A DNA stretch of 64,000 bases from Clostridiales bacterium (GTDB lineage: Bacteria > Bacillota > Clostridia > Christensenellales > Aristaeellaceae). Both the position numbers and the translations under genes were made by a program. The DNA is taken from positions 62,001 to 126,000 of the forward strand of contig SVHD01000002.1 of the NCBI GenBank assembly GCA_015056015.1, written 5' to 3'. The notes under the pieces are model-generated. The model did not search any database. It worked only from the letters and a program-made list of their open reading frames with translations, and had not been told where the DNA came from. Numbering within the stretch: the first letter of the stretch is position 1; each line of letters starts with the position of its first letter. Shown here one piece after another: positions 15,343 to 24,743 of the stretch.

Positions 15343-16796
15343 CGGATCATCAGGAACCGGAAATTTCCCGGCAAAATACGCTTGGGAAAAAAGGAATCAT
15401 TCTTCTTATGTTTTCTTTTGTTTTCTCTTTTTGCTATCAATTCATCCATCCCACCGTTCTTTCCCAGCATTTTCAGCATATGCCGGGCATTGGCCTGACC
15501 ATTTCCCAATGGGCACTGATGATTCTTGCGCTGGCGATGGGGCAAAACAAACTGGCGGATCTGAAAAGCAACAAGCAGGGCATTTTCCTGCTGCTGTGCG
15601 CGGCGTTCCTGGGCGGCAGCTATGGGATCTTTGGCAATAATTATCTTCGGCTGATGAATCTGCCCGTTCTGATTTTTGTTACCGCCCAGGCGCTTTTTTC
15701 CCTGCTGAAAGCCAATGAATCCCCCGCCCTTTCCGCCCGGGGGCTCTGGGAGGGGCTGCGCCGTCTTTTCCCCGGCTGCTTTATCCATTTCGCCCTGCCC
15801 TTCCGCACCCTGTGCGATCTGATCAAAACCGATCGCAAACGCCTGAACGGCCTGGGCACGGGATTGATTTTCTCGGTGGCCATCTGCCTGATTGCAATAT
15901 GCCTGCTCGGCAGCGCCGACCGTATTTTTTCCGGCATCGTTGAGGAGGGCGTGATTTCCCTGGGCCGGGTAAACGGCACTTTGATTATCCGGCTGATCTT
16001 TGCCTTGGCAGGAAGCCTGATGCTCTTTTCCCTGCTGTACAGCGCAATGATTCAGCCCCGGGAACTGGATGAGCGGCCGCCCGCTTCTCTGCCCCCTGCC
16101 CTTACCATTTCCATGGTGCTTTCGGCCCTTGCGCTGGTATACGGGTTATTCGTCTATGTGCAATTCAAATATCTGTTTGGCAATCAGGAAACCGCGCTGC
16201 TTGCCGGCGGCTATGCGGAATATGCCCGCAGCGGATTTTTCCAGCTGGTGCTGCTTTCCTTCCTGACCCTGGCCCTGATTCTGCCCACCCTTTCCCTGTA
16301 TCCCGGGCAAAAGTATCTGCGCTGCATCTGTGCAATCGTAGCGCTTCTGACCGTGATCATTGATTTTTCCGCCTTCTTCCGGATGCGGCTGTATATCCAG
16401 GCCTACGGGCTTTCCCTGCTGCGGATTATCACCATCTGGGGCATGGCCATGATTTTTATCGCGCTGCTGCTGGCCATTGCCAAATGCATCTTCCCCGGCT
16501 TCAAGCTTTCCGTGCCCCTGGCGGCGGCGGTGCTGTGCAGCTGGCTCTTGCTGAATTATTCCAATGTGGATCTGCAGATTGCCCGATACAATGTAAACGC
16601 CTACAATCAGGGCGCGCTTACAGAGCTGGACGTGCATTATTTTACTGATTTATCCCCGGATGTGCTGCCTGCCCTGGATGAAATCGCCGATGAAGAACTG
16701 CGGGAAACCACGAAAAAAGAATTCCAGCGGATTATGAAGGAAATCTATCCCGCCGGATATGATTGGGCGCTGTGCTGGGGGAAAATCAAGCCTTAA
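15339..16796 (+). CDS. DUF4153/DUF4173-type polytopic membrane protein
   Basis: 485 residues with roughly eleven to twelve membrane helices in the first 400 (from GIILLMFSFVFSFCYQFIHP through ALLLAIAKCIFPGFKLSVPL and AAAVLCSWLLLNYSNVDLQI) and a soluble C-terminal tail (DVHYFTDLSPDVLPALDEIA). The ending IARYNVNAYNQGALTELDV resembles the conserved end of DUF4173/DUF4153 proteins. Function unknown. It starts by a 4-nt overlap with the regulator gene; a longer frame from 15288 lies inside that gene and is rejected. Confidence 0.75.
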   Translation: MTDHQEPEISRQNTLGKKGIILLMFSFVFSFCYQFIHPTVLSQHFQHMPGIGLTISQWALMILALAMGQNKLADLKSNKQGIFLLLCAAFLGGSYGIFGNNYLRLMNLPVLIFVTAQALFSLLKANESPALSARGLWEGLRRLFPGCFIHFALPFRTLCDLIKTDRKRLNGLGTGLIFSVAICLIAICLLGSADRIFSGIVEEGVISLGRVNGTLIIRLIFALAGSLMLFSLLYSAMIQPRELDERPPASLPPALTISMVLSALALVYGLFVYVQFKYLFGNQETALLAGGYAEYARSGFFQLVLLSFLTLALILPTLSLYPGQKYLRCICAIVALLTVIIDFSAFFRMRLYIQAYGLSLLRIITIWGMAMIFIALLLAIAKCIFPGFKLSVPLAAAVLCSWLLLNYSNVDLQIARYNVNAYNQGALTELDVHYFTDLSPDVLPALDEIADEELRETTKKEFQRIMKEIYPAGYDWALCWGKIKP

Positions 16797-16799
16797 GAA

Positions 16800-16836
16800 A
16801 AAAACCTCCGGAGAAAATCTCCGGAGGCCTTTTTTG
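16800..16836. terminator. Bidirectional terminator
   Basis: CCTCCGGAGA and TCTCCGGAGG pair around AAA, with A-runs before and T-runs after. It ends the DUF2975 operon on the plus strand and the 15-gene sugar/ETF operon on the minus strand. Confidence 0.9.
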
Positions 16837-16854
16837 ATTGAAAATCAATCAGAA

Positions 16855-17670
16855 TTACATTTTCTTGACCATGTTTTCCACAGCGCCAACCCAGGCATGA
16901 GCGGGATCATTGACGCGGCAGAACCCCTGATGCTTGCCAGCCATCAGCCACAGGAAATAGGTGTTGTAGCCGGGGGCGCTGACGGTGGTGTGATAACCAT
17001 AGGGGAATTCCACCAGTTCGTCATTCTTTACGCGATAAGCTTCGTCGATTTCGCCGTCAGCGGTGTACAGGCACTGGACGCCGAAGCCCTGCTGGGGATC
17101 GAAGAGGAAATAATACACTTCTTCCGCCACGCATTCACGGGGCATATCATCCACGTCATGCTTGTGGGGAGGGAAGCCAGCCCAGTTGCCGGGGGTGCAG
17201 TAAGCTTCGCCGATGGTGAGCTTCTTGGCGTTGGTGCTGCCATCCACGATGAAGCTGGTATCGCGTTCCCAGGGCTTCACGCCCAGACGGGCAACGCGCA
17301 CGGAATCCTGATGGATCGCCTGGGGTTCGGTATCCACATCCATGGGAGTGGCGCAAACGGCGATCTTCACATTATGCACGGCGGTGATTTCCACCTTGGT
17401 ATTGCGGCCGGCATAGAAGCATTCGGCCTTGGGGCTGGCGAACACGGTGGCACGCACGCCCAGCTTGCCGTAATCCACACCATTGGCGGTGAAGCAGGCG
17501 CTGCCCCACAGAATGACGAAAGCGGTTTCCTTATTTTCGGTGTCGAAATCCAGCTTCTGGCCGGGGGTCAATTCGATGATACCGAATTCCAGATCCTTCA
17601 GGGAGCATTCACCGATTTTGCACAGAGGGGTGTAACCGTTGGCAGGGGTATAGGACTTTTTGTAATTCAT
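16855..17670 (-). CDS. iolB: 5-deoxy-glucuronate isomerase (IolB family)
   Basis: In myo-inositol breakdown IolB converts 5-deoxy-glucuronate to 5-dehydro-2-deoxy-gluconate. This 271-residue double-cupin protein carries the metal-binding FPPHKHD, the conserved EEVYYFLFDPQQGFGVQ and DEAYRVKNDELVEFPYGYH, then APGYNTYFLWLMAG. The start at 17670 overlaps the upstream etfA by ATGA and has AAGGAA before it. It is the last gene of a 15-gene operon that lacks iolA, iolD, iolE and iolG, so its substrate may be a related deoxy-uronate rather than the inositol intermediate. Confident family call, uncertain substrate. Confidence 0.85.
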   Translation of the reverse strand: MNYKKSYTPANGYTPLCKIGECSLKDLEFGIIELTPGQKLDFDTENKETAFVILWGSACFTANGVDYGKLGVRATVFASPKAECFYAGRNTKVEITAVHNVKIAVCATPMDVDTEPQAIHQDSVRVARLGVKPWERDTSFIVDGSTNAKKLTIGEAYCTPGNWAGFPPHKHDVDDMPRECVAEEVYYFLFDPQQGFGVQCLYTADGEIDEAYRVKNDELVEFPYGYHTTVSAPGYNTYFLWLMAGKHQGFCRVNDPAHAWVGAVENMVKKM

Positions 17671-18614
17671 TTTGCATTCTTCCTTTCTTTCAAATACTGT
17701 ATCAACGCGTCGATGGTGATTTCCCAATCGGCGATGATGCCATAATCCGCGCAGGAGAAAATGGGGGCGTTGCGATCTGTATTGACGGCCACCACCACAT
17801 CCGCGCTGTTCATGCCCACCGTATGCTGTACCAGGCCGCTGATGCCAAAGCCAATGTACAATTCCGGGTGGATGGTTACCCCAGTCTGCCCGATCTGATG
17901 GGCATAGGGGATATAGCCCGCGTCTACCGCGCTGCGGGTAGCGCCCACGGCGCCGCCCAGCAGATGGGCCAATTCAAAAAGCTTTTCAAAGCCCTTTTTG
18001 CTGCCAATGGCCTTGCCGCCGGCAATAACGACCTTGGCGCTTTGAAGAGAAACATCATTTTCCACCGGCTGGAAGGCGATTTTTTCCATCCGTTCCAATA
18101 CCGGGGAGAGGGAAAGCAGGCTCTTTTCCAGGGGCTTTTCCGGGGCCTGATCAGCATTTACCGTGAATACGCCCGGGCGGACAGAGGCCATCTGGGGCCG
18201 CTTTTCCTTGCAAAGAATTTCCGCCGTCAGATTGCCGCCAAAGGCGGGGCGTACCTGCTTGAGCAGGCCATCCTCGGTAATCATCAATTCGGTGCAATCG
18301 GCGGTGAGGCCCGTTTCCAGTTCAGCGGCCACCCAGCCGGAAAGGAACCGGCCCCGCACCGTGGCAGGAAAGAGCGCGGAATCGGGGGCAATTTTTTTGA
18401 TTGCTTCCGCAATCCGGTTGCCCTGGGCGCAATCATCACCGCAGGCGCCGATGCCAATGGCTTCATTGGCGCCGCAGGCATGGTATTTTTCCAGGGGAGC
18501 CTTTTCGCTTTCATACAGGGCGATGATATGGGCCTGAGGCGCAATGGCGCGGGCCTTGCCAATCAATTCCAGAGGGGAATTGCCCAGATTTTCGCAAACG
18601 ACTACGATCTTCAC
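17667..18614 (-). CDS. etfA: Electron transfer flavoprotein alpha subunit (second pair)
   Basis: 315 residues. The C-terminal FAD-binding domain shows VGATRSAVDAGYIPYAHQIG, QTGVTIHPELYIGFGISG and VAVNTDRNAPIF, the standard EtfA signature. There is no N-terminal ferredoxin domain, unlike the other EtfA in this operon (23532-24728). It overlaps its EtfB gene (18611-19375) by 4 nt and iolB by 4 nt. It would accept electrons from a flavin dehydrogenase, presumably one of the FAD oxidases in the same operon. Confidence 0.92.
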   Translation of the reverse strand: MKIVVVCENLGNSPLELIGKARAIAPQAHIIALYESEKAPLEKYHACGANEAIGIGACGDDCAQGNRIAEAIKKIAPDSALFPATVRGRFLSGWVAAELETGLTADCTELMITEDGLLKQVRPAFGGNLTAEILCKEKRPQMASVRPGVFTVNADQAPEKPLEKSLLSLSPVLERMEKIAFQPVENDVSLQSAKVVIAGGKAIGSKKGFEKLFELAHLLGGAVGATRSAVDAGYIPYAHQIGQTGVTIHPELYIGFGISGLVQHTVGMNSADVVVAVNTDRNAPIFSCADYGIIADWEITIDALIQYLKERKNAK

Positions 18615-19375
18615 GGCAGCATGCCCCCTTCCTCCAGCGCCTTGATCACTTCATCCAGCGAGATTTTCTTGCAGGGACGCACGCCCACGGGAGAAGAAGA
18701 AACCTTGGTCACCCGGGTGGGAGAGGCCTTGAGACCACAGGACGTAATGCCAAGATCGGCGGGCTTGAATAATTGCACCTTGGCGCTTCTGGCTTTCTTC
18801 AGCCCCATCAGCGTGGGCAGACGCAGCCGATGGCTCCATTCACATAAGGTCAGCAGCACAGGCAGGGGCGTTTGCCAGGTATTGACGCCGTCCTCCGTCA
18901 GCTGCAGCGCCTGCATTTTTCCATCCTCCACCTTGGCTTCCGTCATATTGGCAATGCAGGGAATATCCAGCATGGCAGCCAGCATGGGGCCCACCTGGCC
19001 GGTTTCCCCGTCCACAGCCCGGCGGCCGCAGAGAATCACATCAAAGCCGCCCAGATGGGTAACCGCCGCCTTCAGGCACTGGGCGGTGACCAGGGTATCG
19101 GCGCCGGCAAAGGCGGAATCGGTGAGCTGCACGGCTTCATCCGCCCCCCGGGAAATGGCTTCCCGCAGCATGGTTTCCGTCCGGGCAGGGCCCATGGTAA
19201 TGACGGTCACCTTTCCCCCATGCTGATCCCGCAGTTTCAGGCCCAATTCCAGGGCGCTTTCATCCGCAGGGTTCATGACCTGGGCCACGAAATCCCGCTG
19301 CAGGGTGAGGCTGCTGGAAAGCTTCACTTCCGTGGTATCCGGCACTTGCTTTAAACACACAAGAATATTGAGCAT
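18611..19375 (-). CDS. etfB: Electron transfer flavoprotein beta subunit (second pair)
   Basis: 254 residues with the typical EtfB start MLNILVCLKQVPDTTEV, MNPADESALELGLKLRD, VITMGPARTETMLREAISRG and CGRRAVDGETGQVGPMLA, the last forming the nucleotide-binding loop. In electron-bifurcating ETFs this loop holds a second FAD and is usually DGDTAQVGP; here it reads DGETGQVGP, so bifurcation is possible but not certain. AAGGAA precedes the start. Pairs with the EtfA at 17667. Confidence 0.92.
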   Translation of the reverse strand: MLNILVCLKQVPDTTEVKLSSSLTLQRDFVAQVMNPADESALELGLKLRDQHGGKVTVITMGPARTETMLREAISRGADEAVQLTDSAFAGADTLVTAQCLKAAVTHLGGFDVILCGRRAVDGETGQVGPMLAAMLDIPCIANMTEAKVEDGKMQALQLTEDGVNTWQTPLPVLLTLCEWSHRLRLPTLMGLKKARSAKVQLFKPADLGITSCGLKASPTRVTKVSSSPVGVRPCKKISLDEVIKALEEGGMLP

Positions 19376-19387
19376 TTTTTCAATTCC

Positions 19388-20863
19388 TTATAAATCGTGA
19401 TAGATGGGGGCCAGGGCCGCCTGGATACGGCGATAGAGGGTAAACTGCTTATCATAGAAGGCCGCGCCTTCGGGATCAGGCAGGGTAACGCCGGTGACGC
19501 GCACGCATTTTTCTACCGCATCTTCATGGCTGGCAAATACGCCCGCGGCCACACCGGCCATCATGGCGCTGCCCAGGGAGCTATCCACGTTATCCACCGT
19601 CTGCAGGGGGATATTGAGCATATCGGCCAGAATCTGCCGCCACAGATCGGATTTGGCGCCGCCGCCGATGGCCACGGCTTCCGTGGGGGCAATATTCATG
19701 GATTTGAGGGTATCGAAGCAATCCTTCATGGAATAGGCCACGCCCTCCAGCACAGCACGGTTGAAATGGGCCTTGGTATGGAAGCCCGCAGCGCCGGTGA
19801 AGCTGGCCCGCAGCTTATCATCCAGATAGGGAGTGATTTCGCCCTGCAGATAGGGATGGAAGAAAAGGCCCTCGCAGCCACGGGATACGGTGGCCGCCGC
19901 AGCGCTCATTTCGGTGAAATTGCCGCCGAAGGTATCGCGATACCAGCGGTTGGAAGCGGCGCAGGATTTGGTAGCAGTGCCGGGATACCACAGGCCCTTG
20001 ACCACATGGCGATAGGTAACCAGCCGGGGATCCACCACTTCATGATCGGTGATGGGGCAAATGCGGCCGGCAGTGGCCAGCTTTACGGTGGCCTGGCCGG
20101 GCTTGACAGCGCCGGCAGCGTAGACTTCCATCACCGTATCGGTGGTGCCCACGATCACCATGGTCTTATCCGTCAGGCCGGTATCCTCCTGGGCCTTTTT
20201 GCACAGGGGAGAAATCTTCTGCATGGGATCCAGAATTTCGGGCATGATGGCAGGATCAATCCCCGCCAGGCCGCAAAGCTTTTCGGACCATACATTTTTC
20301 CGGGCGTCCAGCAGCAAAAAGCCCATGGCCTCCACGCTGTCGGTCACATAATCCCCGGTGAGGCGGAAGCGCACATAGTCCTTCACCGCCAGCACTTTCC
20401 GGGTCTTTTTGATGGTTTCGGGTTCATTTTCCCGCAGCCACATCAGCTGGGGCAGCGTCCAAAGGCTGGATACGCTGTTATAGCATTCTTCGATGATCTG
20501 GGGGCCCATTTCCTTTTTCAGGTAAGCGGCCTGGGCGGCGGAGCGGGTATCGGTCCAGTAAATGGCCCGGCGCAGAGGCTTGTCATTTTCATCCAGCAAA
20601 ACGGCGGTATGGGTGGCGGCGTCCAAAGACAGGGCGGCCACATCTTCGGGGGCGATGCCGGTCTTTTCCAGCAGTTCCCGGATATTCTTTACCAGCGCGT
20701 CATAGCTGTCGTCCACATCCTGCTCGGCCCAGCCATTTTCGGGATAATACGTGGGATATTCACAACTGGCAGTGGCATAAACCTTGCCATCTTCGCCCAG
20801 CAGCGTTGCCTTGGAGGAACTGCCGCCAAAGTCTACACCCATAAAATATTTCATATTGCTCAT
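19388..20863 (-). CDS. FGGY-family carbohydrate kinase (xylulokinase-like)
   Basis: 491 residues. The N terminus MGVDFGGSSSKATLLGEDG is the phosphate-binding loop of the FGGY fold; LSLDAATHTAVLLDENDKPL, AIYWTDTRSAAQA and the C-terminal AIGGGAKSDLWRQILADMLN are the family's ATP and sugar motifs. The closest known members phosphorylate xylulose or related ketoses, but substrate cannot be read from motifs. It overlaps larA by 4 nt. The operon also holds a PfkB-type kinase (29819-30742), so two phosphorylations or two substrates are implied. Confidence 0.88.
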   Translation of the reverse strand: MSNMKYFMGVDFGGSSSKATLLGEDGKVYATASCEYPTYYPENGWAEQDVDDSYDALVKNIRELLEKTGIAPEDVAALSLDAATHTAVLLDENDKPLRRAIYWTDTRSAAQAAYLKKEMGPQIIEECYNSVSSLWTLPQLMWLRENEPETIKKTRKVLAVKDYVRFRLTGDYVTDSVEAMGFLLLDARKNVWSEKLCGLAGIDPAIMPEILDPMQKISPLCKKAQEDTGLTDKTMVIVGTTDTVMEVYAAGAVKPGQATVKLATAGRICPITDHEVVDPRLVTYRHVVKGLWYPGTATKSCAASNRWYRDTFGGNFTEMSAAAATVSRGCEGLFFHPYLQGEITPYLDDKLRASFTGAAGFHTKAHFNRAVLEGVAYSMKDCFDTLKSMNIAPTEAVAIGGGAKSDLWRQILADMLNIPLQTVDNVDSSLGSAMMAGVAAGVFASHEDAVEKCVRVTGVTLPDPEGAAFYDKQFTLYRRIQAALAPIYHDL

Positions 20864-22146
20864 TCCTTTCCTTCACTGCTGACGATCACGCCCACGCCGT
20901 CGGGAATGACGGTAACCGTGGCGTTTTCACCCAGCTTTTCTGTGGCGGCCTTCAGCGCCGCATCCACATCGGGAGCCCAATTCATATGCATATCTTCCAC
21001 CAGCTTGCGATTCTCTTCGCCGGTGACGAAATAGCAATCCGCCTTACAAAGCACCCGGGCCAGCATCTGGGCTTCCCACTGATCCATGCGGGTTTCTTCC
21101 GGGGGAATGCTTTCGATATCATGGGCCACCGCCTGGGGATTTTCCCGATCGGCAAACCAATGATAGAAATCATCGCCGCCGGCGCCATCGCCCAGGGCCG
21201 CGCACATGATCACCGCGCCGCCCTGCTTGACGCAGGCTTCCGCCGCCGTCATGCCCTTGACCGCCTGATATACATTCTGATCCAGGGGATAGCCGCCATT
21301 GGAGGTAACGGCGATATCCGCTTCCACCGCAGGCACCTGGGTCAGCTTCCGGGAGAGAGCGCAGCCCGTTTCATGGGCCTTTTCCAGATCGCCGGCCACC
21401 GCCGCGATCACATGCTTTTCCCCATCGATGAGCACATTGAGAATAAAGGTCAGCTTGGCCTGCTGGGCGGCAAAGAGCATATCCCGATGGATGGGATTGC
21501 CATTCAGGCTGCCCTGGCGGGCCAGGGGGCTCTTGAGGAAGCGGGCGTTATGATTATAAAGCACGGTTTTCTGGGCCGCCACGCCGGGCAGAATGCTCTT
21601 GCGGCCGCCGGAGAAGCCGGCAAAGAAATGGGGCTCGATAAAGCCTTCCGCCACCACCAGATCGCTTTCGGCCACCAGTTTATTCAGCCAAAGCTCGCCG
21701 CCGGAGGGCAGGATGCCAAAGAAGGCCATATCCTCCTTCTTCATGGCGTCATGCACCACGATCTTTTCCCGATCCACGATTTCATCGCCCATCTTCGCCC
21801 GAAGCTCCGCTTCCGTGGTGGGGCGATGCATGCCGGTGGCGATCAGGATGGTGATTTCCGCATCCGGATTGCCCTTGCGGATTTCCCTGAGGAAGGGCGG
21901 CATGGTTACCTTGCTGGGAACAGGGCGGGTATGATCGCTGGTGATGAGCAGGATTTTCTTCTTATCCTTGCAGATTTCGCAGAGCCGGGAAGAGCCGATG
22001 GGATTTTCCAGGGCCTTTTCCACGATCTGGGTTTCCGTATCCTGGGATAATTTTTCATGCTGGGGCGTCAGCACGGCCTGGAGCCGATCCTCCGCCACAT
22101 GAATGGTCTGAATCCCCTTGCCAAAAGGAATTTCAATCGCTTTCAT
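20860..22146 (-). CDS. larA: LarA-family nickel-pincer racemase/epimerase
   Basis: 428 residues, full length for lactate racemase. Conserved DHTRPVP, TGMHRPTTEAEL, HFFAGFSGGRKSILPGVA (the lysine that carries the nickel-pincer nucleotide) and the following YNHNARF histidine are all present. LarA homologues interconvert D and L forms of lactate or other 2-hydroxy acids, including some sugar acids. The cofactor-making genes larB, larC and larE are not in this window. It lies 1 nt from a GlcD-like oxidase gene, so its product is probably handed to that enzyme. AAAGGTGA precedes the start. Confidence 0.88.
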   Translation of the reverse strand: MKAIEIPFGKGIQTIHVAEDRLQAVLTPQHEKLSQDTETQIVEKALENPIGSSRLCEICKDKKKILLITSDHTRPVPSKVTMPPFLREIRKGNPDAEITILIATGMHRPTTEAELRAKMGDEIVDREKIVVHDAMKKEDMAFFGILPSGGELWLNKLVAESDLVVAEGFIEPHFFAGFSGGRKSILPGVAAQKTVLYNHNARFLKSPLARQGSLNGNPIHRDMLFAAQQAKLTFILNVLIDGEKHVIAAVAGDLEKAHETGCALSRKLTQVPAVEADIAVTSNGGYPLDQNVYQAVKGMTAAEACVKQGGAVIMCAALGDGAGGDDFYHWFADRENPQAVAHDIESIPPEETRMDQWEAQMLARVLCKADCYFVTGEENRKLVEDMHMNWAPDVDAALKAATEKLGENATVTVIPDGVGVIVSSEGKE

Positions 22147-22147
22147 T

Positions 22148-23545
22148 TTAAATCACCTTTCCCGGATTCAAGATTCCGTTGGGATCAAAGGCGGCCTTGA
22201 TACCACGCATCAGGCGCACCTGGGTTTCACCCATGCTTTGATGCAAAAATTCGCGCTTGGCATGGCCGATACCATGCTCGCCGCTGACCTCGCCGCCCAA
22301 TTCCCGGGCCGCGAAATACAAATCATCCATCACGCCGGATACGGCCTTTTTCCAATCTTCGCCCTGCAGTTCATCCTGGCAGGCATAGATATGCAGGTTA
22401 CCATCCCCTGCATGGCCGAAGGAGCAGATGCGCACCCCATGCTTTTTGCCGATTTCGCCGCTGGTTTTCACAAAGGCGGCAATCTTATCCCGGGGCACCA
22501 CCACATCGCATTCATCCATGGAGGGGGTGGAGCCTTTGATGGCTTCCAGGAAAGCGCCGCGGGCATTCCAGATGCTTTCCTTGCGTTCATCCGTATCCGC
22601 AAGCAGCACATCCTTGGCCCCAAGATCCAGGCAAAGATCGGTCAAAGCATCAATGGAGGGCTGCAGGGCGTCCACGCTGGCCCCATCCAGCCGCACCAAG
22701 AGATAGGCGTCGGCGCTGGTATCGGGGAATTGCTTGCCCAGATATTTTTCCGCGCAGGCGATGACTTCCCGCTCCATAAATTCCACGGCGGTGGGCTCGC
22801 ACCCGCAGGCCAGCACCTTGGGCACGGCGCTGATGCAGTTTTCCAGATCCGCAAAAGGAATCATCAGGGAAAGATTGCATTTGGGTTCCGGAATCAATTT
22901 GACGGTCAGCTTGGTCAGCAGGCCCAAAGTGCCTTCGCTGCCGATCATCAGATCCAGCAGGGAATAGCCGCTGCTGGTTTTGACGTTTTTGCCGCCCAAT
23001 TCCATGATCGTACCATCAGGCAGCACCACTTCCATGCCCAGCACATAATCCCGGGTAACGCCATAGCGCACAGCGCGCATGCCGCCCGCATTGGTCATCA
23101 CATTGCCGCCCATGGTGGCGGTCTTTTCGCCGGGATCCGGGGGATAGAAAAGGCCGGTGCCTTCCAGAGATTTGGGGAATTCCATCAGCAGCACGCCGGG
23201 CTCCACCGTGGCGGTCATATTCTTTTCATCCACTTCCAGCACCTTTTTCATCTTTTCGGTGGAAAGGATGATGCCGCCATGAATGGCCACGCAGCCGCCG
23301 CAAAGGCCGGTGCCGGCGCCGCGGGGCGTGACGGCAATATGCTGCTCATTGCAATATTTCATGACGGCGCTGATTTCCTGGGCCGTCAGCGCCTGCAGAA
23401 CCGCATCCGCCTTGAAATGGCCGTATTCCGTCATTTCGTCGTGATCGTAATCGGTGCTGATTCCATCGCCATGCATCACCCGGCCGGGCATCAACGCTTC
23501 AAAATACTGCAGATCCTTGGCGTCCACTTTTTTAAACTGCTTCAT
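22148..23545 (-). CDS. FAD-linked 2-hydroxy-acid dehydrogenase (GlcD/LctD-like)
   Basis: 465 residues: an FAD-binding type 4 domain (PRGAGTGLCGGCVAIHGGI; TMGGNVMTNAGGMRAVRYG; IGSEGTLGLLTKLTVKLIPE) followed by the oxidase C-terminal domain ending in GHAGDGNLHIY and SGEHGIGHAKREFL. Members oxidise glycolate or D-lactate. Immediately upstream lie an EtfA with ferredoxin domains and an EtfB, the same trio as the electron-confurcating lactate dehydrogenase LctBCD of Acetobacterium. It overlaps that EtfA gene by 14 nt. AAGGAGG precedes the start. Confidence 0.9.
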   Translation of the reverse strand: MKQFKKVDAKDLQYFEALMPGRVMHGDGISTDYDHDEMTEYGHFKADAVLQALTAQEISAVMKYCNEQHIAVTPRGAGTGLCGGCVAIHGGIILSTEKMKKVLEVDEKNMTATVEPGVLLMEFPKSLEGTGLFYPPDPGEKTATMGGNVMTNAGGMRAVRYGVTRDYVLGMEVVLPDGTIMELGGKNVKTSSGYSLLDLMIGSEGTLGLLTKLTVKLIPEPKCNLSLMIPFADLENCISAVPKVLACGCEPTAVEFMEREVIACAEKYLGKQFPDTSADAYLLVRLDGASVDALQPSIDALTDLCLDLGAKDVLLADTDERKESIWNARGAFLEAIKGSTPSMDECDVVVPRDKIAAFVKTSGEIGKKHGVRICSFGHAGDGNLHIYACQDELQGEDWKKAVSGVMDDLYFAARELGGEVSGEHGIGHAKREFLHQSMGETQVRLMRGIKAAFDPNGILNPGKVI

Positions 23546-24728
23546 GGCGATCCTCCTTCAGCTTTTCAATCAGCTGGGGAATGATCTGATACAGATCCCC
23601 CACGATGGCAATATGCGCAACATCAAAGATGGGTGCCGTTTCATCGGTATTGATGGCCACGATATGATCGCTGGCATTCATGCAGCTGGTAAACTGAATG
23701 GCGCCGCTGACACCGCAGGTAATAATCAGCTTGGGGCGCACCGTGCGGCCGGAAAGGCCGATCTGGCGATCATTGGTCGCCCAGCCCTTTTCCACCAGGG
23801 GCCGGGTCACCGCCCAATCGCCGCCCAGCTTTTCAGCCAGATTCCGGATCATATCCAGATCGCTTTCCTTCTGCAGGCCGCGGCCGCCCACCACCAGGAT
23901 TTCCGCATCGGAAATGGATTTGCCGGCGGGAACGGGCACGGTGCTCACATGGGTGACCTTGGATTCAAATACGCCCTTGGGGATTTTGCGAATCTTGATT
24001 TCGCCCTTGGCCTCTTCTTCCCGAACCGGCGCCTCCATTACCTTATAGCGCACGGTGGCAAACTGGGGCCGGGTATTGGTGGTAACAATCTGAGCCATGA
24101 TATTGCCGCCGAAAGCGGGGCGAATCTGCACCAGATCAGAATTTTCGCGCAGTTCCAGCTTGGTGCAATCAGCCGTCAACCCGGTATGGAAGCGGGTGGA
24201 AAGCCGGGGCGCCAGGCTGCGGCCCAGAGAAGTGGCGCCAACCAGCACCACGCTGGGCTTGACCGCCTTGATATAATCCTCCACGCAGGCCGTATAGGCA
24301 TCCGCCCGGAAAAAGCCCAGGGCGGGATCATCGTACACCGCAATTTCGCTGACGCCATAATGGCGCAATTCTTCCGCATAGGCACTGACGCCATCGCCCA
24401 CCAGCACAGCCTTGACCTGGAATCCCAGGGGCGCCGCCAGTTCCCGGGCTTTGCCGATCAATTCCAGGCAGACGGGATGCAGTTTGCCCCCGGCCACCTC
24501 GGCAAACACCAGAATATCCTTCCAAAGGGCTTTATTAACGGATTGCACCTTGGTTTCCAGCTTCAGAATCGCCTTCTGAGGGCAATTCTTAACGCAGATG
24601 CCGCATACCTTGCAGGCGGCATTCAATTCCGGGCGGCCATTATTCATGTCAATTGCGCCAAAGGGACACTGGCTGGCGCACTGGCCGCAGCCGTTACATT
24701 TTCTTTCCAGAATTGCAATCTGAGCCAT
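23532..24728 (-). CDS. EtfA with N-terminal two-cluster ferredoxin domain (LctC-like)
   Basis: 398 residues. The N-terminal 60 residues bind two [4Fe-4S] clusters (CNGCGQCASQCP and CKVCGICVKNCP); the rest is EtfA, with GGRGLQKESDLDMI, GWATNDRQIGLSGRTVRPKL and VAINTDETAPIF. This layout is found in EtfA subunits of bifurcating complexes such as LctC and caffeyl-CoA reductase CarE. The ferredoxin domain would exchange electrons with low-potential ferredoxin or shuttle them on. GGGAGG lies 8 nt before the start. It pairs with the EtfB at 24744 and the dehydrogenase at 22148. Confidence 0.92.
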   Translation of the reverse strand: MAQIAILERKCNGCGQCASQCPFGAIDMNNGRPELNAACKVCGICVKNCPQKAILKLETKVQSVNKALWKDILVFAEVAGGKLHPVCLELIGKARELAAPLGFQVKAVLVGDGVSAYAEELRHYGVSEIAVYDDPALGFFRADAYTACVEDYIKAVKPSVVLVGATSLGRSLAPRLSTRFHTGLTADCTKLELRENSDLVQIRPAFGGNIMAQIVTTNTRPQFATVRYKVMEAPVREEEAKGEIKIRKIPKGVFESKVTHVSTVPVPAGKSISDAEILVVGGRGLQKESDLDMIRNLAEKLGGDWAVTRPLVEKGWATNDRQIGLSGRTVRPKLIITCGVSGAIQFTSCMNASDHIVAINTDETAPIFDVAHIAIVGDLYQIIPQLIEKLKEDRHEAV

Positions 24729-24743
24729 GATAACGCCTCCCTC

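Noticed and set aside
19388..20863. Calling the FGGY kinase xylB outright
   Set aside because: There is no xylose isomerase next to it and FGGY substrate specificity cannot be read from motifs; only the family call is supported.
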